From assembly GCA_040755755.1 (NCBI GenBank), contig JBFLZW010000073.1, positions 1-20,704 on the forward strand: a DNA stretch of 20,704 bases. The letters are read 5' to 3'. Below are positions 1-7,412 of this stretch, piece after piece. Origin of the DNA: a bacterium. Its GTDB lineage: Bacteria; SZUA-182; DTGQ01. The notes beneath the pieces were generated by a model, which did not search any database, was not told the origin of the DNA, and worked only from the letters and a program-made list of their open reading frames with translations. Within the stretch, counting starts at the first letter, position 1. Every line of letters starts with the position of its first letter. Made by a program: the position numbers and the translations under genes.

Positions 1-198
1 CCCTGATTTATCACAAAAATCCCTTCAATCAAAGCAAAATAATCCGAAAAATTTCTTGAGAATGTTTTTCTATCTCCTCAATATTGCTATGTTTTTACCC
101 CTATTTTTCCTCACTCTGAATTGCTGTTACGATGCAATAACGTACCTCTTTTTATGCGTATAGCGTACAGTATAAACACCTTACTCAGCGTAAAGATT
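1..198. other. AT-rich non-coding left edge, no tnpC seen
   Basis: In IS66 elements the DDE transposase gene tnpC normally follows tnpB closely. Here the 198 bases downstream of tnpB on the minus strand are AT-rich, stop codons interrupt the minus-strand frames I read, and I find no tnpC start. No terminal inverted repeat was recognised. Either tnpC lies further left or the element is a remnant. Confidence 0.4.
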
Positions 199-558
199 TC
201 ATCCAGGTAGCTGAATCTGCTTCCACATAGGTGCTACTTGTGCACTCTCCGGATTGCCATTCCAGATAAGAAGCTGTAAATCATGAGCGGCCAGTGAGCT
301 TACCTTCCCACTCTCATTGGGCCACCAGCTAAACTTTCCCTTCGACAACCGCTTACAGCATAGCCAAAACCCTTGCCCGTCATATACTAACACCTTTATG
401 GCTGTCCTTCTGCGATTGCGAAATACAAATACCCATCCCGAAAAGGGATCAGCCCCCATCACCTGCCGACATACCCTTGACAGACCATCAATCCCTCGAC
501 GAAAATCCACTGCTTCTACCGCTACCAATATCCTCATCTGAGGGGTGAGCTGGATCAT
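199..558 (-). CDS. tnpB: IS66 family accessory protein TnpB (IS66 Orf2)
   Basis: TnpB is the small accessory protein of IS66-type elements, needed with TnpA and the DDE transposase TnpC for transposition; its biochemical role is not settled. The protein begins MIQLTPQMRILVA and continues with VDFRRGIDGLSRVCRQ, FSGWVFVFRNRRRTAIKVLVYDGQGFWLCCKRL and a conserved FSWWP region, which is the family signature. I chose the ATG at 558 rather than an upstream ATG in the same frame. It gives the usual start, is preceded by GGGGGAGAG, and forms the typical ATGA overlap with the tnpA stop. At 119 residues it is of normal length and appears intact. No tnpC follows in the visible sequence, so the protein is probably an orphan. 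Confidence 0.9.
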   Translation of the reverse strand: MIQLTPQMRILVAVEAVDFRRGIDGLSRVCRQVMGADPFSGWVFVFRNRRRTAIKVLVYDGQGFWLCCKRLSKGKFSWWPNESGKVSSLAAHDLQLLIWNGNPESAQVAPMWKQIQLPG

Positions 559-989
559 GTGTCTCTCCCCCAAAATGCTTTAGCTATTTCCAAAAGATTA
601 AAGTTAGCTCCTCCTCCCTTGAGATGTACCCTCAGTCTGCCTCCCTTCTGGTCTTCCATCTCCATCACATACTCGGTATCAGATTCCGGCTTGCTTACCT
701 CATCAGACTCTGGCCTGCTTACTGCAACCTCTACAAAATGGTAAGACCTCCCTTCCTCCCGATACTCATTACCACTGCTGGCTTGAACCCTCCTCTTGAG
801 TTCTCTGTGATTCAGCCTCAATACTGTGGATATCCGGCCAACAGGATAGTCTCTTGCCAGACTTACCGCTGCCTCCCACAACGCTTCTGGCACCCGCTCG
901 CGGCACCTCCTGGTATTACGCCATGCTATAAACTGCTCCTGGATTTCCTCTATGGTTGGCTTAACCACTGGTAGGTATTCTTGTTTCAT
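555..989 (-). CDS. tnpA: IS66 family accessory protein TnpA (helix-turn-helix)
   Basis: This is the first gene of an IS66-type element, encoding a small DNA-binding-like accessory protein. In its 144 residues the N-terminal half (about 10-70) has an R-C-R-E-R-V-P-E-A-L-W-E-A-A-V-S-L-A motif followed by RISTVLRLNHRELKRRV, a helix-turn-helix pattern seen in IS66 TnpA. The C-terminal part carries VEMEDQKGGRLRVHLKG-like residues and an A-K-A-F-W end, also typical. A duplicated acidic PESD tract (about residues 93-104) looks like a small internal repeat. The ATG at 989 follows GGGAGGA with good spacing. The stop overlaps the tnpB start by four bases, so the two are translationally coupled. Confidence 0.85.
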   Translation of the reverse strand: MKQEYLPVVKPTIEEIQEQFIAWRNTRRCRERVPEALWEAAVSLARDYPVGRISTVLRLNHRELKRRVQASSGNEYREEGRSYHFVEVAVSRPESDEVSKPESDTEYVMEMEDQKGGRLRVHLKGGGANFNLLEIAKAFWGRDT

Positions 990-1015
990 AGGCTATCCTC
1001 CCTTATCTCAGTCTG

Positions 1016-1534
1016 TTGGATAACCTAATGATAATGCATTCTTATTCAATTTTCATGCAGGCTTGCCGGAAGGACACAACCATAGCGGAAAGCACGGTGA
1101 GAAAACAGGGTCTCTCGCATGGTCTTGCCCATGACCTTAAGAAACTTCTGGCCCCGGTGGCTCATACCGAAAGGGCAAAAAGGGCCCATGACCAGCTTAT
1201 TGCTTTCGTAGCGGAGCAATCATTAAAGGCCAAACCAGATGAGCGCCTTTTGGGAAGTAGCGAAGTGATTGAATCGGTCTTTGGAAAATTGAAGCGACTG
1301 GAACAAGATCAGGCAAGGAGTGGGTTCACTGCCCTTGCACTGAGTATTGGTGCTATAGTTTCCACAACGACCAAAGAGGTTATTCAAAAAGCTTTACAAA
1401 CGGTTCCCACAAAAAAGATCCTTATCTGGTGCAAGGAAAAACTTGGACAATCTGTGCAAGCAAAGAGAAGAAAGGCACTTGCACCTTCTGAAAAAACGGA
1501 ACAAAAACCGGATCAATCCAGGAAGGTAGCATGA
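1016..1534 (+). pseudogene. C-terminal remnant of a DDE-type transposase
   Basis: The 172-residue frame contains the block GSSEVIESVFGKLKRLEQDQ followed by SGFTALALSIGAIVS and VPTKKILIWCKEKLGQSVQAKR. I associate this with the C-terminal end of an uncharacterised family of transposases of several hundred residues; the exact family name is not certain. The glutamate in SSEVIESVFG may be the last acidic residue of the DDE triad. The first 20 or so residues read like random sequence and the conserved part begins abruptly, so the N-terminal two thirds are missing. It lies back-to-back with the IS66 tnpA, suggesting nested or sequential insertions. An inactive remnant is the best reading; an intact small protein is less likely. 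Confidence 0.6.
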
Positions 1535-1618
1535 TCATCTTTTCATCAGCCCGGTATGAGGAGATGGCTTTTAAAGAAAACAGGATGTTTTCTCTCCTAT
1601 GCTTGGAATACATACTTA

Positions 1619-2380
1619 CTACTTTACTAACCTTCTCAGGGCTTCTACAGCCACCCGCATGGTTTTCTCCTCAGCCGGAGAAATTGCATCCTCCTGGATC
1701 TGGTTTTCGACCACCCGGTTGACGATGACACCGCTGATGCATCCGGCGCGAAGTCCGAGAGCGCTGCAAACGGTGAAGAGCGTCGACGATTCCATCTCGT
1801 AATTCAAAACTCCCAGCGTTTGCCACTCCTTAAGGCTCCCCTGAAACTTCCTGATGACGCTGCCGGAAAAGGAATCATACCGTTCCTGGCCGGGATAAAA
1901 GCTGTCGGAGGAGGCAGTGATACCGACATGGTGGGGTATATTCAATGACCGAGCGGCAGCAACCAGGGCCTGAACGATCAGGTAATGGGCCACGGCAGGG
2001 TATTCGATCGGTGCGTAGTGAGTTGATGTGCCATCCAGCCGGACCGAAGCGGTGGTGATAATTACATCCTGCACCTGAATATTTTTCTGGATAGCGCCGG
2101 TTGTGCCGATGCGGATGAAGGTGTCCACTCCGAGCATGGCCAGTTCTTCGACCACAATGGCTGTCGATGGCCCGCCAATGCCTGTGGACATGGTCAGTAC
2201 GGGAACCGTATCCAGGTAGCCCAGAAATGAGGTGAATTCCCGATGACTGGCAAGATGCCTGGCCTGCCGGTCATACGAGAGGGCGATCTTTTCCACCCGT
2301 GCGGGATCACCCGGCAGGAGAGCAAATTCTGCTCCCTCCAGCATCTCCTGGTGGAGTTTAAGATGGTAGACCGTTTTCAT
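1619..2380 (-). CDS. udp: uridine phosphorylase
   Basis: Catalyses phosphorolysis of uridine (and often deoxyuridine) to uracil and (deoxy)ribose-1-phosphate in pyrimidine salvage; cytosolic hexamer in known members. At 253 residues it has the same length as E. coli Udp and matches it along the whole chain: PGDPARVEKIA (23-33, phosphate binding), LASHREFTS, STGIGGPSTAIVVEELA, IRIGTTGAI, VIITTASVRLDGTS, the uridine-phosphorylase-specific SSDSFYPGQERYDSFSG segment, and the ribose-binding NYEMES motif. The last two separate it from purine nucleoside phosphorylases. The start overlaps the stop of the upstream Rpn-type gene as ATGA (2377-2380) and lacks a clear Shine-Dalgarno, so translation is probably coupled to that gene, an odd partner for a salvage enzyme. 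Confidence 0.95.
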   Translation of the reverse strand: MKTVYHLKLHQEMLEGAEFALLPGDPARVEKIALSYDRQARHLASHREFTSFLGYLDTVPVLTMSTGIGGPSTAIVVEELAMLGVDTFIRIGTTGAIQKNIQVQDVIITTASVRLDGTSTHYAPIEYPAVAHYLIVQALVAAARSLNIPHHVGITASSDSFYPGQERYDSFSGSVIRKFQGSLKEWQTLGVLNYEMESSTLFTVCSALGLRAGCISGVIVNRVVENQIQEDAISPAEEKTMRVAVEALRRLVK

Positions 2381-3300
2381 GAGGTGGTCTCATCCTGCAA
2401 GATTCTCTTGACGAATTCCTGATAAATCTCTTCACTGAGAGACTGGCTTGCATGCAGCTTTTCGAGCTGTGCCCGCACCTGTTCGCTGGTGAGTATCCCT
2501 TCGCGGTAGAGATGGTATAAATTCCCGGCCATCCCCTGCTGTATTCCCTGTTGTATTCCCTGTTGTATTCCCTGCTCAAGGCCCTGCTCGATAGCTTTGG
2601 TTATCGCCCCTCGCTGGTCCTGGATAAATATCTCCCTCCGCTCCTGGTCATCCAGTTCTTCACGGGTCAGGTTGGCTTTGTTGGCTATCTGGAAGGCATG
2701 AGATATAGGCTGCTCAACTGCCAGAGTCCGGGGGATAAAATCCAGCGAACCCGCTTCCTTGAGGAAGTATATCCATTTATCGGTAATATCGCCAAGTTGC
2801 TCGTCGGTTTTGGTAAACTTGGGCAGCTCAATGAATACCAGCTCAAGGTCCGAATTTTTATATTCAAAGAATTCATCCTTTTCTATGAGGCGGAAGCTGC
2901 TGATGATCTGAGCGGTTTTGGGAAACATGACAAAATCGGTAATGGTGATGGCTATGACCGGGTTGAGGTTCAGGTATTTTTCCGCATTCTCGATCTGCGT
3001 GGAGTAAGACTTGGCTGCATTGTAGAGCACCCGCTTTTCAAAGCCAGCTACATTCAATACCTGCATTTCGATAATAAACTCCCGGCCATCCCTGCTTCTG
3101 GCTTTGACATCCAGATAGGTATCCTTCATCCCCTTGATCTTTGGTGCCAGATACGGATCGATGATCGTCAGATCAACAATCTCGTGCTCCGGGCTGAAAC
3201 GCAGCATGGCATTGATGAACGATATCAGGATATCTTTGCTCTCCGAGCTTCCAAATATCCTCTTAAAGGCAAAATCCGTCTTGGGATTGAGAAAACGCAT
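2377..3300 (-). CDS. Rpn family recombination-promoting nuclease / putative PD-(D/E)XK transposase
   Basis: Rpn proteins are PD-(D/E)XK endonucleases, abundant and variable in many genomes; E. coli RpnA promotes RecA-independent recombination and some members act in phage defence. The 307-residue protein opens with FLNPKTDFAFKRIFG, the family hallmark. The nuclease core is TYLDVKA...FIIEMQ, with likely metal-binding and catalytic residues D64, E78 and Q80. The C-terminal region has the usual EQG-x-x-QG-I-QQG repeats (about residues 235-258), encoded by tandem 12-bp units. The start ATG at 3300 follows GGGGTAAGG. A TATAAT hexamer lies on the minus strand at 3363-3358 but lacks a convincing -35 box. 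The gene is coupled to udp by a four-base overlap. All core motifs are present, so it is probably functional. Confidence 0.9.
   Translation of the reverse strand: MRFLNPKTDFAFKRIFGSSESKDILISFINAMLRFSPEHEIVDLTIIDPYLAPKIKGMKDTYLDVKARSRDGREFIIEMQVLNVAGFEKRVLYNAAKSYSTQIENAEKYLNLNPVIAITITDFVMFPKTAQIISSFRLIEKDEFFEYKNSDLELVFIELPKFTKTDEQLGDITDKWIYFLKEAGSLDFIPRTLAVEQPISHAFQIANKANLTREELDDQERREIFIQDQRGAITKAIEQGLEQGIQQGIQQGIQQGMAGNLYHLYREGILTSEQVRAQLEKLHASQSLSEEIYQEFVKRILQDETTS
2530..2589 (-). repeat. 12-bp tandem repeat inside the Rpn-type gene (five units)
   Basis: Five consecutive 12-base units, two of them identical (plus strand tattccctgttg) and three diverged, encode the Q/E-Q-G-I/L tetrapeptide repeats. 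Each unit is four codons, so gain or loss of a unit keeps the reading frame. Such G-x-x-x-G repeats are common near the C-terminus of Rpn proteins. Confidence 0.85.
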
Positions 3301-3424
3301 CCTTACCCCACTCTCTGGTAAATGATTAAGTATGAGCTATTTCACCAGTTCACCGTTATTATAATCATAGCTAACTCTTCGTACCATAACAAGAGATAAC
3401 TTGACAATCCATCTGGTCACTAAT

Positions 3425-3450
3425 CCTGTATACTGGCCACTGGCCACTGC
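3425..3450. repeat. dispersed CACTGGCCACTG-type short repeat
   Basis: The bases around 3431-3448 read as an iterated ctggccactggccact motif just downstream of pckA. Related iterations occur at 5083-5102 and 7330-7372, always between genes. Confidence 0.5.
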
Positions 3451-3460
3451 CTTCTATCTT

Positions 3461-5035
3461 TCACTCCCTGGGACCGTACTGCACAAGGTGATCCACGCCG
3501 GAAAAGCGGGCGAAGTTTTTCCGGAATTTCTCAGCCAGGGATTTTGCCTGCTGGTCATAGGCGTTCTTATCGGACCAGGTGGTCTTTGGATCCAGAATAT
3601 CCTTTGGGATATTCGGGCAGTCCTGGGGCACCAGAATGTTAAAGACCGGGTCAAGCCTGTACTCCACCTCGTTCAGATCTCCCCGCAAGGCAGCATTGAT
3701 CATGGCCCTGGAGTAGGCAATTTTGATCCTTGATCCAACTCCATAGGGACCGCCGGTCCAGCCGGTATTAATCAGCCAGACCTGGGGTTTATGCCTGGTA
3801 ATCTTTTCTCCCAGCATGGTGGCGTAAACGGAAGGGGGCAGGGGGAGAAAGGGTGCGCCGAAGCAGTTTGAGAAGTCGGCCTGGGGCTCCACCACTCCTA
3901 CTTCCGTACCGGCGACCTTGGCCGTGTAACCGGAGATAAAATGGTATTGTGCCTGGCCCTGTTCGAGTTTGCTGATGGGGGGGAGTACACCATAGGCATC
4001 ACAGGTCAGGAAGAAAATGTTGCGGGGGTGGTCTCCGATCCCGTCAGGTACGGCACCTTCGACATAATGAATAGGAAAGGCCCCGCGGGTATTTTCGGTA
4101 ATGGATATATCGTTGTAATCGGGTATCCGGCTCTTTTCATCCACAATGACGTTTTCCAGAATGGAACCAAAGGTGGTGGAGTTCCAGATCATCGGTTCAG
4201 ATTCTTTTTGAAGCCGGATGTATTTGGGATATAATCCTCCCTCCAGATTGAAAATACCCTCATCATCCCAGCCATGCTCGTCATCTCCGATCAGCCGGCG
4301 CTCAGGGTCAGCTCCCAGCGTGGTTTTGCCGGTGCCGCTCAAGCCAAAGAGAATGGCCACATCGCCATTGCGTCCGACATTGGCACTGCAATGCATGCTC
4401 AGAACGTTTCTCTCAGGCAAAAGGAGGTTACAGATATAGAAGATGATTTTCTTCATCTCACCGCCGTAGGCAGTTCCGATAATATAGACCAGCTTTTCGC
4501 TCAGGTCGGCCACGACCGCCACCTTGGAGTTCAGTTCCTTTAACTGGGGAGCTTCCATATCGGCACAGTTGATAATGGTCCACTCCGGCTGGAACCCTTC
4601 CAGTTCCTTTTCCGCAGGCCGGATGAAGAGATGATGGGCGAACAGGGCATGCCAGGCCTTGATGGCAATGACCCGTAAGGGTATCCGGTGAGCCTTTTTG
4701 GCTCCGGCGTAGCCGTCAAAGATGAAAAGGTCACGGTTTTGAATATTGACCTTGATGGCCTGATTGAGCTTGTCCCTGGTTTCCCGGGTAATCAAAACAT
4801 TGCGCTTGCCCCAGTCTATTCTGTCATGGTAGGGAGAGCCTTCGACGATGTAGCGGTCCTGCGGGGACCGCCCTGTCCGCTGGCCGGTTCTCACGCACAA
4901 AGCCCCATTGGCAGCCAGAAATCCTTCACCCCTGCGCAGTGACATCTCCACAAGGTAAGCGGGAGATAAGTTGCGGAAAACATAGCCAATATTCCGGATG
5001 CCGTAGCGTTGATCCAATTCCTGCACTAACTTCAT
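3461..5035 (-). CDS. pckA: phosphoenolpyruvate carboxykinase (ATP)
   Basis: Converts oxaloacetate and ATP to phosphoenolpyruvate, CO2 and ADP, the gateway to gluconeogenesis, or runs in reverse in CO2-fixing anaerobes; cytosolic. The 524-residue protein carries the ATP-type signatures in order: RTGRSPQDRY near the N-terminus, GTAYGGEMKK (metal-binding lysine), MHCSANVG (metal-binding histidine), the kinase-1a loop GLSGTGKTTLG with K237, then LIGDDEHGW with the metal-binding aspartates, and NTGWTGGPYG. Length is slightly under the usual 530-540. I prefer the ATG at 5035 to one 25 codons upstream: it has GGAGG five bases before it, and the extra residues are encoded by a dispersed intergenic repeat. 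A TATACT sequence just upstream could be a promoter -10 box. Confidence 0.96.
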   Translation of the reverse strand: MKLVQELDQRYGIRNIGYVFRNLSPAYLVEMSLRRGEGFLAANGALCVRTGQRTGRSPQDRYIVEGSPYHDRIDWGKRNVLITRETRDKLNQAIKVNIQNRDLFIFDGYAGAKKAHRIPLRVIAIKAWHALFAHHLFIRPAEKELEGFQPEWTIINCADMEAPQLKELNSKVAVVADLSEKLVYIIGTAYGGEMKKIIFYICNLLLPERNVLSMHCSANVGRNGDVAILFGLSGTGKTTLGADPERRLIGDDEHGWDDEGIFNLEGGLYPKYIRLQKESEPMIWNSTTFGSILENVIVDEKSRIPDYNDISITENTRGAFPIHYVEGAVPDGIGDHPRNIFFLTCDAYGVLPPISKLEQGQAQYHFISGYTAKVAGTEVGVVEPQADFSNCFGAPFLPLPPSVYATMLGEKITRHKPQVWLINTGWTGGPYGVGSRIKIAYSRAMINAALRGDLNEVEYRLDPVFNILVPQDCPNIPKDILDPKTTWSDKNAYDQQAKSLAEKFRKNFARFSGVDHLVQYGPRE

Positions 5036-5079
5036 AGATACCTCCGTTCTCTGGTAGTATAACGAAGAATTTGTATTTC

Positions 5080-5103
5080 TGAGCACTGACCACTGACCAC
5101 TGT
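5080..5103. repeat. dispersed CACTGACCACTG-type short repeat
   Basis: Iterated gagcactgaccactgaccac motif between the deacylase gene and pckA, extending the apparent pckA reading frame upstream of its true start. It is related to the copies at 3425-3450 and 7330-7372. Confidence 0.55.
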
Positions 5104-5106
5104 CTT

Positions 5107-6168
5107 TCAATTTTCAACACTTTTTTTTATAGTTTGCCAGAGGTCGTTCTCGACCATCTGAGCGTTGGGCAAGTGATCGATATAGAGGGAATGCTGATCC
5201 TTGCGCTCGTGATTGAAAGGAACAACCATGCAGAGCCTGGTTCCGGAGCGGATGATAGACTGGTGAGTAATTCCGGTAACAATGCCTTCGAGGGGAGAGA
5301 GAATATTGCCGGAATGAAAGCTCATGGGATCCATGATATCACCGATTTTTTGCCCTTCCCGAACCATTTGGCCAAGGCGGATGTCCGGCTTGAAGATCCC
5401 GCCGCTTGGACTGCGGATCCATTCCTCGTTCGATTTCAGCAGGATCTGGAACCTGGGAATCTTGGCCTTTCCTTTAATCATGCCCAGAACTTTCATAACG
5501 TTCTCACAGGCAGACAGCCCTACCTTGACATTGCCGCTGTTGATCAGGCCTGCTGCACCGATCTCGATGGTCAGGCACCGGACACCGATCCTGGCTGCCT
5601 CGACCTGCAGCATGCCATTGACAGCCGGGCCCTGCCAGATAACATTGATGCCGGTAGAATTCATGAATTGATTATGGGTCTCGTCCCCGCTTGATTCCCG
5701 GCGAAGGCGGATATGGGGAATCATCTCGTCCGGAAATTCGGCTGAATGCAGGTCGATGATATAATCGGCCCGGGGAACGAATTTTTCAAAAAAGAAATGG
5801 GCTACCCGCTCGGTCAGGGTTCCGTTCCTGTCTCCGGGGAAAACCCGGTTCATGTCCTGCCGGTCGAAAGGATCCCACCTGTCTCCGGCATTAAAACCCA
5901 TCGGATTGACAACCGGGATGGCCAGGATATTCCCGCAGAGATTTTGCGGGTCGATCTTTTCAACCAGCTTTCTGATGACTTCAACCCCGACCACCTCATT
6001 GCCGTGGACCGCTGCGTTGAGCAGCAGCGTTGGACCGGGACGGCATCCATAGATGCCGAAAAAACCGAGAAATATCTCCTGCCGGTAGGCATTTTCGGCA
6101 ATAGTGAACCTCCGGTATTCTTTGATCCCCGGATTAGGAGTAAATAGTGGATCCTGGGGTGTCGCCAT
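5107..6168 (-). CDS. succinylglutamate desuccinylase / aspartoacylase family zinc deacylase
   Basis: Predicted zinc carboxypeptidase-fold (M14-like) enzyme that would hydrolyse an N-acyl amino acid or related amide; the true substrate cannot be read from the sequence. In the 353-residue protein the zinc ligands are visible as HGNE (H55, E58) and IDLHS (H141). DMNRVFPG (N107-R108) matches the substrate-carboxylate-binding pair, and LTIEIGA supplies the catalytic glutamate (E202). Residues about 250-320 form the C-terminal beta domain usual for this family (GGIFKPDIRLGQMVREGQ, then NILSPLEGIVTGI). The start overlaps the end of the upstream P-loop gene by 35 bases and has only a weak Shine-Dalgarno, so the two are very likely co-translated. 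The pairing hints at a shared acylation/deacylation pathway, but that is inference. Confidence 0.85.
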   Translation of the reverse strand: MATPQDPLFTPNPGIKEYRRFTIAENAYRQEIFLGFFGIYGCRPGPTLLLNAAVHGNEVVGVEVIRKLVEKIDPQNLCGNILAIPVVNPMGFNAGDRWDPFDRQDMNRVFPGDRNGTLTERVAHFFFEKFVPRADYIIDLHSAEFPDEMIPHIRLRRESSGDETHNQFMNSTGINVIWQGPAVNGMLQVEAARIGVRCLTIEIGAAGLINSGNVKVGLSACENVMKVLGMIKGKAKIPRFQILLKSNEEWIRSPSGGIFKPDIRLGQMVREGQKIGDIMDPMSFHSGNILSPLEGIVTGITHQSIIRSGTRLCMVVPFNHERKDQHSLYIDHLPNAQMVENDLWQTIKKSVEN

Positions 6169-7234
6169 ATGATTTTCTCTGTTTGGTAAATTTTTGGTTG
6201 ATAATGCTCATAAAACCAGTTCTCGATTCCTGGGTATCGTCCAGGAACCGTACTTCAAGTTTGGAGTCAAGCTCCGCCCTGGAAAGGGAATTGGCTGTAA
6301 CCAGACCGGATACAAAGTCAGGCACAAGGCCGCAGGATTGCTGCAAATAGCATATTCCCCCATAGGCACTGACACTGTCACCGGCAGCGAAGGCCAGCAG
6401 GGAAATATCCTTCATGATAGCCGGACAATGGAAGACCATCTCGGTTTCCCGCTGAAATATTCCATCCGCTACTTCCATGACTAAGAATTCACAGCCACTC
6501 TGGCTGAAGTACCCTTCGAAGACCTTGAAAATATGCTCAAGTTCCGCTAACGAGCACCGGTAAGTCGATGGGTACCCGATATCCATAAAATCGAGGACAA
6601 GATGAGCGCCGCGGTCTTTCATCCAGAGAATGTCCTTCATCCGGGAAGTCCCGGTGAGTTTCCCCCCGCCGACTTTAAAGCCATGAGCGCTCAGGATGTT
6701 AATCATCCGCCCGGCAGTCAGCGTCTTGCCACAATCCATATCGGCACCAAAAACAGCAATAATCGTGAGGGGGAACCGCTCAGGCTTTGGCTCGCCACCG
6801 GCAGCGTCTATCCCAAAGTGCGCGGTATTCATTTTCTGCCCGCGATCATCAATGGCATGGCCAAGATAGATTAGCCTGGTCGGAATCCTGGCCAGGACGT
6901 TTCGGCTCAAAACCTCACCCGCAATTCCTCCGATATTGAGAAGGTCAAACTGTGCGCCCCGCGTGAGTTTTCCGGGGATTTCTCCGTAAAATTCCCGTGT
7001 TGAATACCGTCGGCCCAAGACCACAGCAACCACATTGCCAACCTGCAGGGGAATTTCCTTGCCCCCCGGCTCTTCGAATCTGGTGTGCTGGCCCAGCTCG
7101 GAAATTTCTGCAATGACCACATCTCCGCATTCCGGATTGCAGCCATAATCAGAATCGACTGCCTGGAGGGATGAAAGCGAATAGACCCGCCGGGTCGAAG
7201 AGGAAAGAATATCTATATGATAGCGCGTGAGCAT
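6134..7234 (-). CDS. DUF1611-like P-loop NTPase-fold protein
   Basis: A 366-residue two-domain protein. Residues 1-150 are beta-rich and contain GDVVIAEISELGQHTR and VVLGRRYSTREFYGEIP, like the N-terminal domain of DUF1611-type proteins. Residues 155-340 form a P-loop domain with Walker A GADMDCGKT (K170), VGGGKLTGTSRMKD, DIGYPSTYRCS and MEVADGIFQRET, a pattern I know from proteins annotated as DUF1611 or, loosely, MobB-like. The DUF1611 member DgcN is a D-glutamate N-acetyltransferase; whether this protein acylates an amino acid or hydrolyses a nucleotide is unknown. The ATG at 7234 follows AGGA. It is the first gene after a consensus promoter with a palindrome at the expected transcription start. 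It overlaps the M14-type deacylase gene, suggesting the products act together. Confidence 0.75.
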   Translation of the reverse strand: MLTRYHIDILSSSTRRVYSLSSLQAVDSDYGCNPECGDVVIAEISELGQHTRFEEPGGKEIPLQVGNVVAVVLGRRYSTREFYGEIPGKLTRGAQFDLLNIGGIAGEVLSRNVLARIPTRLIYLGHAIDDRGQKMNTAHFGIDAAGGEPKPERFPLTIIAVFGADMDCGKTLTAGRMINILSAHGFKVGGGKLTGTSRMKDILWMKDRGAHLVLDFMDIGYPSTYRCSLAELEHIFKVFEGYFSQSGCEFLVMEVADGIFQRETEMVFHCPAIMKDISLLAFAAGDSVSAYGGICYLQQSCGLVPDFVSGLVTANSLSRAELDSKLEVRFLDDTQESRTGFMSIINQKFTKQRKSYGDTPGSTIYS

Positions 7235-7246
7235 AGATAGATTTCC

Positions 7247-7263
7247 TGATTATTATATAATCA
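7247..7263 (-). promoter_or_regulatory. palindrome at the transcription start, possible operator
   Basis: TGATTAT-TAT-ATAATCA is a perfect inverted repeat with 7-base arms. It sits immediately downstream of the -10 box at 7270-7275, where a bound repressor would block initiation. It could equally be chance in an AT-rich stretch. Confidence 0.4.
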
Positions 7264-7269
7264 GCGCTC

Positions 7270-7297
7270 ATTATACGCGAATATTCCTGGATGTCAA
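7270..7297 (-). promoter_or_regulatory. consensus sigma-70-type promoter for the P-loop/deacylase operon
   Basis: Read on the minus strand, TTGACA is followed after 16 bases by TATAAT, both perfect consensus hexamers. The expected start is about 7262, giving a leader of about 28 bases to the ATG at 7234. Confidence 0.8.
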
Positions 7298-7327
7298 GGC
7301 GGGAAGATGCGAAGAGGCGGTCAGTAA

Positions 7328-7405
7328 GACAGTGGTCAGTGGCCAGGAAAAGCAAGTGGTCAGTGGTCAGGAAAGAAGGAGTCAGGAAGAAACTGAAAAC
7401 TGATA
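7328..7405. repeat. compound intergenic short-motif repeat
   Basis: Two CAGTGGTCAGTGG-type iterations (about 7330-7345 and 7355-7371) are followed by an aactgaaaactga iteration (about 7390-7402) between maf and the P-loop gene. These belong to the same family of iterated motifs as 3425-3450 and 5080-5103. Confidence 0.55.
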
Positions 7406-7412
7406 GCTTCTC

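Noticed and set aside
2551-3321. 256-codon plus-strand ORF
   Set aside because: It is antisense to the Rpn-type gene, has no recognisable motif, and its length comes from the codon bias of the real minus-strand gene.
5036-5110. 25-residue N-terminal extension of PEP carboxykinase
   Set aside because: The extension is encoded by an intergenic repeat, whereas the internal ATG at 5035 has a well-spaced GGAGG.
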